From positions 90,714 to 154,713 of the forward strand of contig NZ_WHNP01000019.1 of NCBI RefSeq assembly GCF_009362735.1: a stretch of 64,000 nt of DNA, given 5' to 3'. The position numbers and the translations under genes were made by a program. The notes under the pieces are model-generated. The model saw nothing but the letters and a program-made list of their open reading frames with translations, ran no database searches and had not been told where the DNA came from. This stretch comes from Paraburkholderia franconis (GTDB taxonomy: Bacteria; Pseudomonadota; Gammaproteobacteria; Burkholderiales; Burkholderiaceae). Of this stretch, positions 51,880-60,344 are shown piece after piece (position 1 is the stretch's first letter; every line of letters begins with the position of its first letter).

Positions 51880-52390
51880 GTCTGCCGGTTATGCACGCCG
51901 CTCATCGCGAGGCACCGTGCAGAGGTGGCGGCGTGCAGACCGAACGAATACGACAGCACCGATGAAACGAGCAGTGTCGCGCTGACGAAATGCAGCCCCA
52001 GCGAATAGTCGCCGCTGATGTCGCGTAGCCTGCCGATCACCATCGGCCCAATCGTGCCGGCGATCAGGCTACCCATTGCGTTGATCAGCGCGATGCGCGC
52101 GGCCGTCGCGGAACCGGACGGGAACTGCGTCTGCATGCTCCACAACGGCGGCTTTGCCGCATTGATGCCGACGTTCGCAAGCGTCAGTCCGATGATCAGC
52201 ACGACTGCTTGGCTCGCGTGTCCGGACATCAGCATGTCGATAATGGCCGCCAGACACGCGATCGCGACGTGCAGACGGGCGTTCGTTCGTGCGATCCGAA
52301 TTGCGCGCCCACAGCACTATCGCGAAGACCGCGAACGGATTTGCAATCGCTTTCTTTCTGGTTCGCGTCTTTGAATTAGTTCGCAACACT
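51880..52390 (-). pseudogene. Remnant of an MFS transporter gene
   Basis: On -, bases about 52290-52390 read KAIANPFAVFAIVLWARNSDRTNERP, then the frame shifts and continues HVAIACLAAIIDMLMSG and TLANVGINAAKPPLWSMQTQ through IALINAMGSLIAGTIGPMVIG to SYSFGLHAATSAR near 51920. This is the C-terminal half of an ACS-type MFS carrier with a frameshift near 52280; the first half is missing and the C-terminus runs on into the antisense of the neighbouring gene without a stop. Confidence 0.7.
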
Positions 52391-52952
52391 ATCGATAAGC
52401 GTGAAAGCAGTTCGTGCGGGTTTGTCGAACCGATCGGGCGGGCTCACGCTCCACAGCAATTCGAAGAGACTGCACTCGAACGCAAAGAACTCCGCGCGCT
52501 TTGACTGGACAACGCGTAGTGCTCCGCCCGCGACGAAATGAAGGCCACGGTGTCGTCGTACAGATAGGTCGTGCACCTACTTGGAAATCAGCGGGTGCGA
52601 AGCGGAGTTCAGGGCGATTGCGCGTCGACGCCATCGCCCGGAAGGGCGCACCGGTCCCTCGTTATGACAACAGCGACGCAGAGTAACCGTTCGAATTTCA
52701 CGAAGTCAGTTTCGCGAAATGCGGTTGGACGTGGACCGCGCATTGCACATACGCTTGTTGCTGGCACCATTTCTGCGACGAAAAGCGGTTGAATCACTCA
52801 AGGACCTGCTCGCGCGGATGGCCACCTTCCGTCATGCGGGTTTGACGATCCAGGTCCGGAAAGGGCCGCCAATGTTGAGGCTCCGGAAAATCGAGTCTTT
52901 CCTTTTCGGCGACTTCGCCCACAACGACAGATCAAGCATGAGGTTGGCGTCG
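52391..52952. other. Degraded spacer upstream of sigma gene A
   Basis: About 560 bases. A minus-strand frame at 52376-52576 contains a protein-like stretch (AEFFAFECSLFELLWSV), which may be another gene fragment, but no family was recognised. The frame open from 52719 is an extension of the sigma gene. Confidence 0.4.
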
Positions 52953-53492
52953 ATGGCTCGCGATTTACCTAAGGTTCTTCCCGAACTTCTTCCGAGGTTA
53001 TGGGCATTCGCGTTACGAATTTCGCGGGATCACTACGACGCCGAGGAACTGGTGCAACGCGCGTGCTTACGCGCGCTCGAACTCAAGCATCAGTTGCGGC
53101 CGGACACGTCGCTCTTGAGCTGGATGTTTTCGATCGTGTATTCCACGTGGATCAACGAACTTCGTTCACGCAACATGCGAAGCCGCACAAGCGCGGCATG
53201 GGACGATAGCCTCCTCGAAATGGTCGCGGACTCTGCAACTCGTAATCCCGAATGTGAGGCAATGAGTCGGCAGATCATCAAGGCCGTGGAGCAATTGCCG
53301 GATGCGCAGCGTGCCGTTGTACTGCTGGTGGACGCTGAGGGAAGAAGCTATCAAGAGGCTGCGAAAGTCCTCGATGTGCCGATCGGCACAGTTATGAGCC
53401 GTCTATGTCGAGCGCGGCGGAGCGTGAGCGCAAAATTCGCACGTGCGCAGGTTGAAGGAGGTGCCCTCGCGCCTAAGCGCCTAAGCCAATGA
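52953..53492 (+). CDS. ECF-type RNA polymerase sigma factor (copy A)
   Basis: A 179-residue sigma-70 family ECF factor. Region 2 contains LWAFALRISRDHYDAEELVQ and SWMFSIVYSTWINELR; region 4 contains LPDAQRAVVLLVDAEGRSYQ and EAAKVLDVPIGTVMSRLCR. It closely resembles the broken sigma gene at 57127-57940, which supports ATG 52953 as the start. No anti-sigma gene follows directly; the nearest are at 55643-56068 (truncated) and 56225-57130 (intact), both on the other strand. Confidence 0.9.
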   Translation: MARDLPKVLPELLPRLWAFALRISRDHYDAEELVQRACLRALELKHQLRPDTSLLSWMFSIVYSTWINELRSRNMRSRTSAAWDDSLLEMVADSATRNPECEAMSRQIIKAVEQLPDAQRAVVLLVDAEGRSYQEAAKVLDVPIGTVMSRLCRARRSVSAKFARAQVEGGALAPKRLSQ

Positions 53493-53972
53493 CGTATGCA
53501 ACATCAGGGCAGTGCGATAACCGATCAATCAAGGCGAAAATTCGCGCGCTGTCACGGTCGACACGTAGTTCGTATTTCTGATCAATTGCCTACGCCTCGA
53601 ACGTCGTTGCAGTGCTATCGACGAGTCGCCCTTTTCTCTCTTCTATCCACCGCTGTCGTCAATTGACTCATGATTCAACTCCTTCTCGTGATGCGATAGA
53701 ACGAAAAATGGCCGATATATTGAACGCCTGATTGACTGGTTGCTTTCACTCGCGCGCCGGGTTGCTTGCACCGGCGCGGCCATGCCCGTCGGTTCCTACG
53801 AGAACACGTCGCTCACAGAGCTATTCCGCTCATGCGTCCGTGCGGCCAGCAACCGGAACGATAGTAATAGCGCATGGAATAGAAATAGCGCTGACGTGTT
53901 TTCTGAGTGCCGGACGCGACGAGAAGTCACCTCGTTTCGCGAAGGAAAGGACAATTGAAACAGGAACAACAC
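53493..53972. other. Spacer, nothing supported
   Basis: About 480 bases between sigma copy A and the Usp gene. Frames at 53732-54277 and on - overlap the Usp gene in other frames and look spurious. Confidence 0.4.
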
Positions 53973-54416
53973 ATGACTTCGAATCAGCGGATACTCATCT
54001 ATTACGACGGCACCGAGGAGGCTCGTTCGGCGATCGCTCGCGCGAGTCGGATAGCTTTGGCGCTCGATGCGCATATTCATGTGCTTACTGTCGTCGACAC
54101 CAACACAGCTATCGTGTCAACTTCGGGCATGTTGTGCGAGCCGGCGTACTTTCTGATCGAGAACAGGGCGCGCGACGTGCTACAGGAAGCACTCGATCAC
54201 ATGACCGCGCGCGGCATCAAGGTGAGTGGACACTTCGCGGTTGGCAACGTGGTCGAGCGCATCGCACAACATGCTGAAATGATTGACGCAGACCTGCTGG
54301 TCGTCGGTCATCGAAGGCGTTACGGGCTTGCTCGCTGGCTGGGTGGCGCGCCGACATATTCTGAACTTGTCGATCGGGCCAAGGGCCGCACGGTGATCAC
54401 GGTTGCGGTGGCATGA
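53973..54416 (+). CDS. Universal stress protein (UspA family)
   Basis: A 147-residue Rossmann-like protein: ILIYYDGTEEARSAIARASR at the start, LTVVDT, and the end DADLLVVGHRRRYGLARWLGG, where the usual G-x2-G-x9-G-S/T ATP loop is partly altered (no final GS). It may therefore not bind ATP in the standard way. AGGAA lies 6 bases before ATG 53973. Usually induced by stress or starvation. Confidence 0.88.
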   Translation: MTSNQRILIYYDGTEEARSAIARASRIALALDAHIHVLTVVDTNTAIVSTSGMLCEPAYFLIENRARDVLQEALDHMTARGIKVSGHFAVGNVVERIAQHAEMIDADLLVVGHRRRYGLARWLGGAPTYSELVDRAKGRTVITVAVA

Positions 54417-54810
54417 GGGAACGCCACGCAGGATGTGTCAGTCGATAGAGACGGTGTGCGCAATTCATGGCAATAAAAGATCCGTGTTAGTTGAGCTCGG
54501 AGTTGCGCACGCCGGTCCCGCACGGTCACGCGAACAGACGCGCCTGAAGTTCTGCGCGATGGCAAGCTGCATTCAAGACGAAGTACTGACGAATGGGTCT
54601 GAAGCGCGAGAGGAAGGCACGCGTCCGAAGTACCGGCTAACGGGCGCCTTTGAGCAATCCGCAATGGGAGAGGAAACAGCCGGACGTCGTCGAATATTCC
54701 ATATAGCGCGATGCACGAATCCGCGAAATAAATGGAATAGGCTCATGCGATGGAGTGTTGTGGAAGAGCGGTTCGAACCGCCTCGACCCAACAACAGGAG
54801 GAGCATCGCC
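54417..54810. other. Spacer, nothing supported
   Basis: About 390 bases before the DUF3455 gene. The frame open from 54403 is an extension and shows no protein features before 54811. Confidence 0.4.
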
Positions 54811-55314
54811 ATGATTCGTCGTTCACACGGGACACCAATTGCAATTGGTGCTGGTTTGATCTGGGCCGTGATCGGATCGTCCGCGCGAGCGGAATCGATC
54901 GATCTGCCCGACGCACGCGCGTTTCTGAGTGCGACCGCATCGGGTGTGCAGATCTATGCATGCGAGTACGGTTCGGATCACGCGCTCGGCTGGGTTTTCC
55001 GGCAGCCGCGCGCCACGCTCTACGATGCGAACGGCGCCGCCGTGATCGCGCATTCGACTGGACCCTCATGGGAAGCGCGCGACGGCAGCCGCATCGAAGG
55101 AGACATCATCGCGCAGAAGCCGAGCGACATGCCTGGCAGCGTGCCGCAACTTCTGCTGCGGGCGCGCTCGACAGGAGCGCAAGGCTTGCTCGCTTCGGCG
55201 CGCTATGTGCAGCGAGTAAAGACAGTCGGCGGTGTGAAGCCGACCGCGCCCTGCACGGTGCAGCATCAGCCGGGCAGCTCGCCCTATATCGCGACTTATC
55301 TTTTCTACAGGTAA
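54811..55314 (+). CDS. DUF3455 exported protein
   Basis: A 167-residue protein with a signal peptide (IAIGAGLIWAVIGSSARA) and a DUF3455-like domain: GVQIYACEYGSDHALGWVF, STGPSWEARDGSRIEG and LLLRARSTGAQGLLASARYV, with a C-terminal Cys (APCTVQHQPG). GGAGGAG precedes ATG 54811. Members are exported proteins of unknown function in proteobacteria and fungi. Confidence 0.8.
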   Translation: MIRRSHGTPIAIGAGLIWAVIGSSARAESIDLPDARAFLSATASGVQIYACEYGSDHALGWVFRQPRATLYDANGAAVIAHSTGPSWEARDGSRIEGDIIAQKPSDMPGSVPQLLLRARSTGAQGLLASARYVQRVKTVGGVKPTAPCTVQHQPGSSPYIATYLFYR

Positions 55315-55642
55315 GACTGCAGGTTAGACCCGCGATTCATCTGTTCGATCATATTCGTCCATATAGCAAGGATTGCAATGCAAAACAAAAATCTAACTGA
55401 ATAACGCATCGGCCGTGAGCGTCGCGCGCGTCCGCAGACCGAGCGCGACGAGCGTGCCGCGCCCATCCCGCAAACGCACAATGCTTTCGCGCGATTCGAT
55501 GAAATCGCCGTCGGGGAGGGCGTCGCCCGCCGCCCATGTGTGCAATCGATGAATCATGCTCAACCGTTGATTGAAGGAGCGTTCGCGTCCGGCAAATGCC
55601 GGTCCCTTCAGCACAACAGCCGGACAGAGAAATTATTCCGAG
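55315..55642. other. Spacer with a short possible gene fragment
   Basis: About 330 bases. On -, 55393-55558 encodes MIHRLHTWAAGDALPDG then ESRESIVRLRDGRGTLVALG, 54 residues, with no family recognised; it may be a fragment. Confidence 0.3.
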
Positions 55643-56068
55643 CTAGTTCGCGGCATGCGCGAGACACAGCACGAGCCTGCAAACGGACGCACCGGCGACG
55701 AAGGCGATGCCCAGGGCCGCGCCGAACCACGCGAGCGCAATCCATCGGCGCCAATTCCACGTCGTGCCGCACCGCTTGCCTGCGAAGGCATCGTTCGCAC
55801 TCTCGCGACCGTCGACGAATGCGGTGAAATCGGTTCTGCGCCGCGCCGTATGCGCCATGACATCGATCGTGTTGGCCAGGCTCGCGGGTACGGGCGGAAG
55901 CCGTTGATGCGCGAAGGCCTGCACATAGGGCAGGCGTGACGCACCGAGCCACGCGACGCGCCGGGTCGCGTCGGGATCATCGTCGAACATGCGCTCGACT
56001 TCTGCGCGCCGTCGGGCGGCCAGCGCGCCGTCGACGTAGGCCATCAGTTCGATGTCGTCCGAATTCAT
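55643..56068 (-). pseudogene. Truncated anti-sigma factor gene
   Basis: A 141-residue frame whose first 75 residues match the start of the intact anti-sigma protein at 56225-57130 (both have DD..L.AYVDG.L, R.AEVE/AAVEL and the LPPVP.SL motif) and reach a membrane segment (ALAWFGAALGIAFVAGASV), after which it ends at once. The intact paralogue continues about 170 residues into the periplasm. The periplasmic domain is lost, so sensing should be lost even if sigma binding remains. Confidence 0.7.
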
Positions 56069-56224
56069 AAGGCCGGTCCAACGCGGTTCGCAGTGCGTGT
56101 GCCGCGCATTTCCACGAGTGCATGGCGCGGCCCGCGCCCGCATGCAGCCATGCGGGTCAATGGCATAACACCTGTGCCGGGTCGTTATTCCATTCGATGC
56201 GTGGAGCGTTTCCGCGAGACGGCG

Positions 56225-57130
56225 CTATCCGGCGCGCGACGGGTCCGCCTGTTGCGCATCGCCGAACAGAGGGGCCATGTCGAGGTTGGAGATGCGCTTG
56301 CCGAGCGCGGCGAGATCGGCTTCGTCCGCCTGGCCGATGAGCGCATAGCTCAGTTCGGCCTGACGCCACGTGGCGACCTCCATCGACTCGACGGTGCGGG
56401 ACGCGACCGCCTGATCGGGGCGCGCGTCCTTCATCACGCACAGCGCGATGGGTGGACCGTTGCGCGGCAGATAGACGATCTGGACGAGCGGCTTGTTGTT
56501 GAAGCGCAGACGCTGCACCGACTTGAAGGTGAGCCCGGCGCTGCTCAGGTCCGGCACACGCAGCGCGAGATGGTCGTCGCGGCGGATGTCCTCGACCACC
56601 TTCGCGGCGACCGCCGGATCGTCCTCGCGATACGCAACGGTATCGCGCGTATAGAGCTTCTGGTAACCGACGGCCGCCTGCACCCACGGCGACACGTTCG
56701 ATGCGCTTGCCATCTGCGAGCCGCTCGAGCCCGGCGCGCCGGGTCCGAACAGTGCGCCGGGATGAACGAACTGGCCGGCCACGAATGCGCCTGCTACGCA
56801 CGCCGCCGCGAGCCACACGGGCACGCCGCGCAGACGTGAACGCCCGGGCGCGGAAGGCGACTGCGTTGACGTTGGCATGGCTGCGTCGTTCGCGCTGGAA
56901 GGACGATGCGCGCGCACCATCTCGTCGACGCGAAGCCGCAGTGATTCCGGCACGGGTGGCAGCGTCTGCTGCGCGAAGGCATCCGCGAAATCGACCTGCG
57001 AGGCGCGCAGCAGCGCGACCTTCTTGCGCGCCTCGGCGGACTCGCGCAACTGCAGTTCGACTGCGGCGCGCTCGTCAGGCGACAGGCCGCCGTCTACATA
57101 GGCGAGTAACTGAGCGTCGTCGGCCTTCAT
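56225..57130 (-). CDS. Anti-sigma factor, transmembrane
   Basis: A 301-residue protein: cytoplasmic N-terminal domain (DDAQLLAYVDGGLSPDERAAVE) that would bind the ECF factor, one membrane segment (VWLAAACVAGAFVAGQFV) around residue 125, and a periplasmic domain (NNKPLVQIVYLPRNGPPIAL). Its ATG overlaps the TGA of the neighbouring sigma gene, so the two were coupled. Because that sigma gene is split by an insert, the partner now may be sigma copy A. Catalase-type genes lie upstream on the same strand. Confidence 0.85.
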   Translation of the reverse strand: MKADDAQLLAYVDGGLSPDERAAVELQLRESAEARKKVALLRASQVDFADAFAQQTLPPVPESLRLRVDEMVRAHRPSSANDAAMPTSTQSPSAPGRSRLRGVPVWLAAACVAGAFVAGQFVHPGALFGPGAPGSSGSQMASASNVSPWVQAAVGYQKLYTRDTVAYREDDPAVAAKVVEDIRRDDHLALRVPDLSSAGLTFKSVQRLRFNNKPLVQIVYLPRNGPPIALCVMKDARPDQAVASRTVESMEVATWRQAELSYALIGQADEADLAALGKRISNLDMAPLFGDAQQADPSRAG

Positions 57131-57940
57131 GCGATTGAGTCCTTGTGCTGCGGGGCGGGACGCGCCTTGGGCGTGTCGCCGCCGAACATGGCGCCGACAG
57201 ATTGCCGGGCTCGCGAGAGCCGGCTCATCACCGTGCCGATGGGTATATCGAGTACGTCGGCAGCGTAAATCGCGAGCCGATGGACAAGAACCGTATAGAA
57301 GGCGCTGCCGAGCAGGGCGAGCGGGCACGTAACCGCGAAGCTCCCGTGATCAAGGCGAAGTGGCGTAGATGCGGCGGTTGTGCGATGAAGGAGTGCGTTC
57401 TTACCTGGGGAGATCTCGCCTTGTGCCTGAAAGGGCGACGGCGTCGAGCCGGAGCGAGAAGTCAGCAGAGGCCGTAGTAGTCACAGGACAGGTCGATGAG
57501 ACCGAAGCTAGTGATGAAGGGCCGAACGGGACTTGCTGATACGTCAGCCCTTCGACCGCGACGAGCAGCATCACGACACGCTGTGCTTCGGGCAGGCGTT
57601 CGATCGCTTCGACGATCTGGCTGTGCATGAGCCTGGTTTCCGGACCATTGTCGACGGGATCGGGCAGATTTTCGAGGAAATCGTCGTCACACTCGAAGCT
57701 GGCCCGCTTGCGCACGCTGCGGGCGCGTAACTCGTTGATCCAGGTGGAATGAACGATGGAAAACATCCAGCTCAACGGGGCCGTGTCGGCTCGAAGCTGA
57801 TGCGCGCGTTCCAGCCCGCGCAGGCACGCGCGCTGCACGAGGTCCTCGGCGTCATGCTGGTTTCCCGACAGGCGAAGCGCGAACGCCCACAGTCGAGGCA
57901 GCATGGCGGGAAGCATGCCGGGTAAGTCTGCACCGCTCAT
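57127..57940 (-). pseudogene. ECF sigma factor gene (copy B) split by an insert
   Basis: Bases 57536-57940 encode the N-terminal two thirds (LWAFALRLSGNQHDAEDLVQ, SWMFSIVHSTWINELR, LPEAQRVVMLLVAVEGLTYQ). The rest of region 4 (AADVLDIPIGTVMSRLSRAR) is found in frame only at 57264 down to 57127, ending in TGA that overlaps the anti-sigma start. The roughly 270 bases between do not encode sigma sequence and add a stop. The protein would lose the -35-recognition helix, so this copy is probably inactive. Confidence 0.8.
57265..57535. mobile_element. Unidentified 0.27-kb insert in the sigma gene
   Basis: Defined by comparison with the uninterrupted sigma copy A, where the Q and EAA codons are adjacent. 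No terminal inverted repeats, transposase or clear target duplication is visible; one codon of the target seems lost or replaced. It could be the remnant of an intron or insertion element. Boundaries are uncertain by a few bases. Confidence 0.55.
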
Positions 57941-58111
57941 CGAAGGTGTTTCTCCATGATCCCCGTGCGGGCCGACCTTGCGCGAATGCGATCGTGTGCG
58001 ATCGTCTGGCTGTGGGCGCGAAGTTCGGGCCGTCTAGTCTAACTTAAGACGGAACACCTGGCGGTGGTGCTTTATTCCACGCCCTTGTTCTGTCTCTCTG
58101 GTTGCGTGTCT

Positions 58112-59185
58112 TCAATGGCCGCTCGTGGCCGCCTTTGCTTCTTCGCGCGTGCGTCTGTTGAACGATACCGCGTAGGCGGCGGAGCGCGCGGCGAGCAGCG
58201 GATCGTCCGAAGGCGCGATGCCGTCCGGCAGCACCGTCGGATCGAAGTTGATATCGCGGCACGTACCGTCGATCTGCGATTGCGCATGGTCGATCACGAG
58301 CGTGCCCGCATCGATGCGATGCAACTCGCGCTCGGCCGGCCAGGCGCGTGTCGCATCGTCGACGGGATCGCCCGGGCCCGCCGGCGTCAGCATGAGACGC
58401 CAGCGCACGGGGCCCGACTTCAGCCGCGTTCTCAGGTCGTGCGCGAGGAAATCGGGATCGCTCGCGCGCGCGTCGTGTTCGTCGAGCGGCGCGTAAGGCG
58501 TGTCGGGGACCACGCTCCAGCGCACGAATCGCGTGACGCCGTGCGCATCGGTGAAGCGGAATGCGTTGATGCTGAAATAGCTGGCGTTATAGAAAGCCGA
58601 CGATGGCGAATGACTCGCGAGCCAATCGCGCAAAGCACTCGTTTCCGGATAACGCGCGACGAACGTGTCGACTTTTGCGGGGTCGGGACGGCCGGTGCGC
58701 GCATCTGGCCGCAACGCCTGCATCTGCTCGTAGACGGCTTGCGGCGTTCGCACCGCGAAGACGGGCGCGGAATTCATGCCTGTGCGCCATTCCTGTCCGT
58801 CGGCGGGAAGAAAGCGCAGTGCGAAGCTGCGTACGGTCGTGTCGGCGTCCGCTTCAGCAGGATTGCCGCCAGGCGCAGAGAAGCGGCCTGTGACGGGCGT
58901 GCGGCCTCGCGTGAACACATCCGCTCGCGACAGCGCCGCGCCATTGCCGTTGCCGTCGAAATAGCCGCTCACGCAGATGCCTTTGGCGTGATTGCGGCGA
59001 AACCCCGGATGCCTGCCCGCGACGGCTTCGAAAGAATCGACCAGACGATCGGGCGTCAGCGCGTCCGCTCCTCCGGGCAGCCGGACCCACCCTCCGACCC
59101 ATGCGAATGATCCAAGCAGAAGGGCCGGCGCGAGCGCAACGGCGATATATCGTAAGAAGAGGTGCGATTGTTGGGGGCGGGACAT
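58112..59185 (-). CDS. SrpA-type catalase family peroxidase
   Basis: A 357-residue exported haem protein of the small catalase group. One N-terminal membrane or signal segment (YIAVALAPALLLGSFAWVGGW), then the distal His region FRRNHAKGICVSGYF, FALRFLPADGQEWRTGMNSA and a C-terminal RSAAYAVSFNRRTREE with the likely proximal Tyr. These proteins usually act as peroxidases rather than strong catalases. The gene lies upstream of the sigma copy B/anti-sigma pair on the same strand, a common pairing in Burkholderiales. ATG 59185 is preferred; the frame to 59368 is an extension. Confidence 0.88.
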   Translation of the reverse strand: MSRPQQSHLFLRYIAVALAPALLLGSFAWVGGWVRLPGGADALTPDRLVDSFEAVAGRHPGFRRNHAKGICVSGYFDGNGNGAALSRADVFTRGRTPVTGRFSAPGGNPAEADADTTVRSFALRFLPADGQEWRTGMNSAPVFAVRTPQAVYEQMQALRPDARTGRPDPAKVDTFVARYPETSALRDWLASHSPSSAFYNASYFSINAFRFTDAHGVTRFVRWSVVPDTPYAPLDEHDARASDPDFLAHDLRTRLKSGPVRWRLMLTPAGPGDPVDDATRAWPAERELHRIDAGTLVIDHAQSQIDGTCRDINFDPTVLPDGIAPSDDPLLAARSAAYAVSFNRRTREEAKAATSGH

Positions 59186-59570
59186 GAAGCCACAAAAACG
59201 AAGCCACGGAGACGATGCGCCGTGCCGGTTCCGAAGTGCTGGGGAGGATAGATCGCCGCGAAGGTTACGTGCTATCCGAAGACAATGTCGTCGTTCGCAC
59301 GTTGCTGAATGTCCTTGATCCATCGGCAGAACAACTTGACGCCATCCAACGTGAAGAACGAATGCCATCCTGCGTGAAATTCTATCGGACGTTGCCGGAT
59401 CGATTCATCGACGTTGGTTCGAGATGGTGTCCGAAGTACGGGGCAATTCCAGCCTGCCACAATCTGCGCGATCGCGGTGTAGCATTCCACGGTGTGCGCA
59501 TTACTTTCTGGAGTTCACAGAAAGGCAGGCAAGTCGGGGTGCGGAATCCGGACGGACAGAAGGAAGCATG
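59186..59570. other. Divergent spacer with weak open frames
   Basis: About 385 bases. A plus-strand frame (59215-59571, 118 residues, overlapping the next ATG) and a minus-strand frame (59272-59490) both look partly protein-like, but neither shows a family motif or a good ribosome site, and they overlap each other. One of them may be real; the sequence does not decide. Confidence 0.3.
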
Positions 59571-59984
59571 ATGTCAATCGAGTGGAAGCGCCGCGTCTGG
59601 CTGTTCATCCAGCGTCTCTGGCAGCCGACCAGCGCGTGCATGACCTGCATGCCGGGTAGCTGGGGCAATATCTTGAGTCTTGCCCACTGGACGATTGCAT
59701 TGCAAACAGGTCTGCTCACCGGAATCCTCGCCGTACTTTTGACGTTCACGCCGTTGACAAGGCTCTATGCGCAGCGATACGGCAACGCGCTGATAGTCGG
59801 CTTCCTGACGATGTTAGGCGACGCGTACTCGCACCCGAATCACTATGGTGTTCCTTTTGCCGAGGCGGTCGTAACCGGTGTGATGTCGGGCCTGTTGACG
59901 CTGGCCGCTTCATATATTTTTGAAGACCGCGCCCGACGCCTTCGTGCGGCGTGCACCCGGATTTCCCGATTGCTGGTTCACTGA
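59571..59984 (+). CDS. Small inner-membrane protein
   Basis: A 137-residue protein with about three hydrophobic segments (ALQTGLLTGILAVLLTFTPL, ALIVGFLTMLGDAYSH, VVTGVMSGLLTLAASYIF) and a basic C-terminus (RARRLRAACTRISRLL). Two Cys occur in ACMTCMPGSWG near the N-terminus. AAGGA 6 bases before supports ATG 59571 over ATG 59568. No family recognised. Confidence 0.65.
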   Translation: MSIEWKRRVWLFIQRLWQPTSACMTCMPGSWGNILSLAHWTIALQTGLLTGILAVLLTFTPLTRLYAQRYGNALIVGFLTMLGDAYSHPNHYGVPFAEAVVTGVMSGLLTLAASYIFEDRARRLRAACTRISRLLVH

Positions 59985-60344
59985 CTGTATGCACGAGTTA
60001 TCGCCGCGTCAGCAAGATGCCGACGACCTTCCGAACGCGGCGAGTTTCGGTCAGTGGGACCGGCTCGTTGCATGACCGAAACGGCAATGCGGACGTTCGC
60101 TTCGGTGACAGTGCACCAACGAGTGAGCATTCGCATCCGGAAGTCATATACTGGCTCGGTGCGTTTGGAGCATGCGTCGGCATAAACGCTCATCGAACAC
60201 GCCTGGACGCCCCGCGACTGGAAAACAAACAACGCCGTAACCGTATCGCTCAGCCGTTTGCCCGCGCATGTCCTTTCGTCGGACGTGACGACCACGAGGC
60301 CTGGTGGTCCGGGCTTGACGGCACCTGCCAGACAGGACGAAGCC
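59985..60344. other. Spacer, nothing supported
   Basis: About 360 bases between the small membrane protein and the flavoprotein gene. The frame open from 60258 is an extension of the latter. Confidence 0.4.

Noticed and set aside
57265..57535. Group II intron assignment for the sigma-gene insert
   Set aside because: The stretch is too short for an intron with a reverse transcriptase and I could not verify domain V or the splice boundaries by eye; kept only as an unidentified insert.
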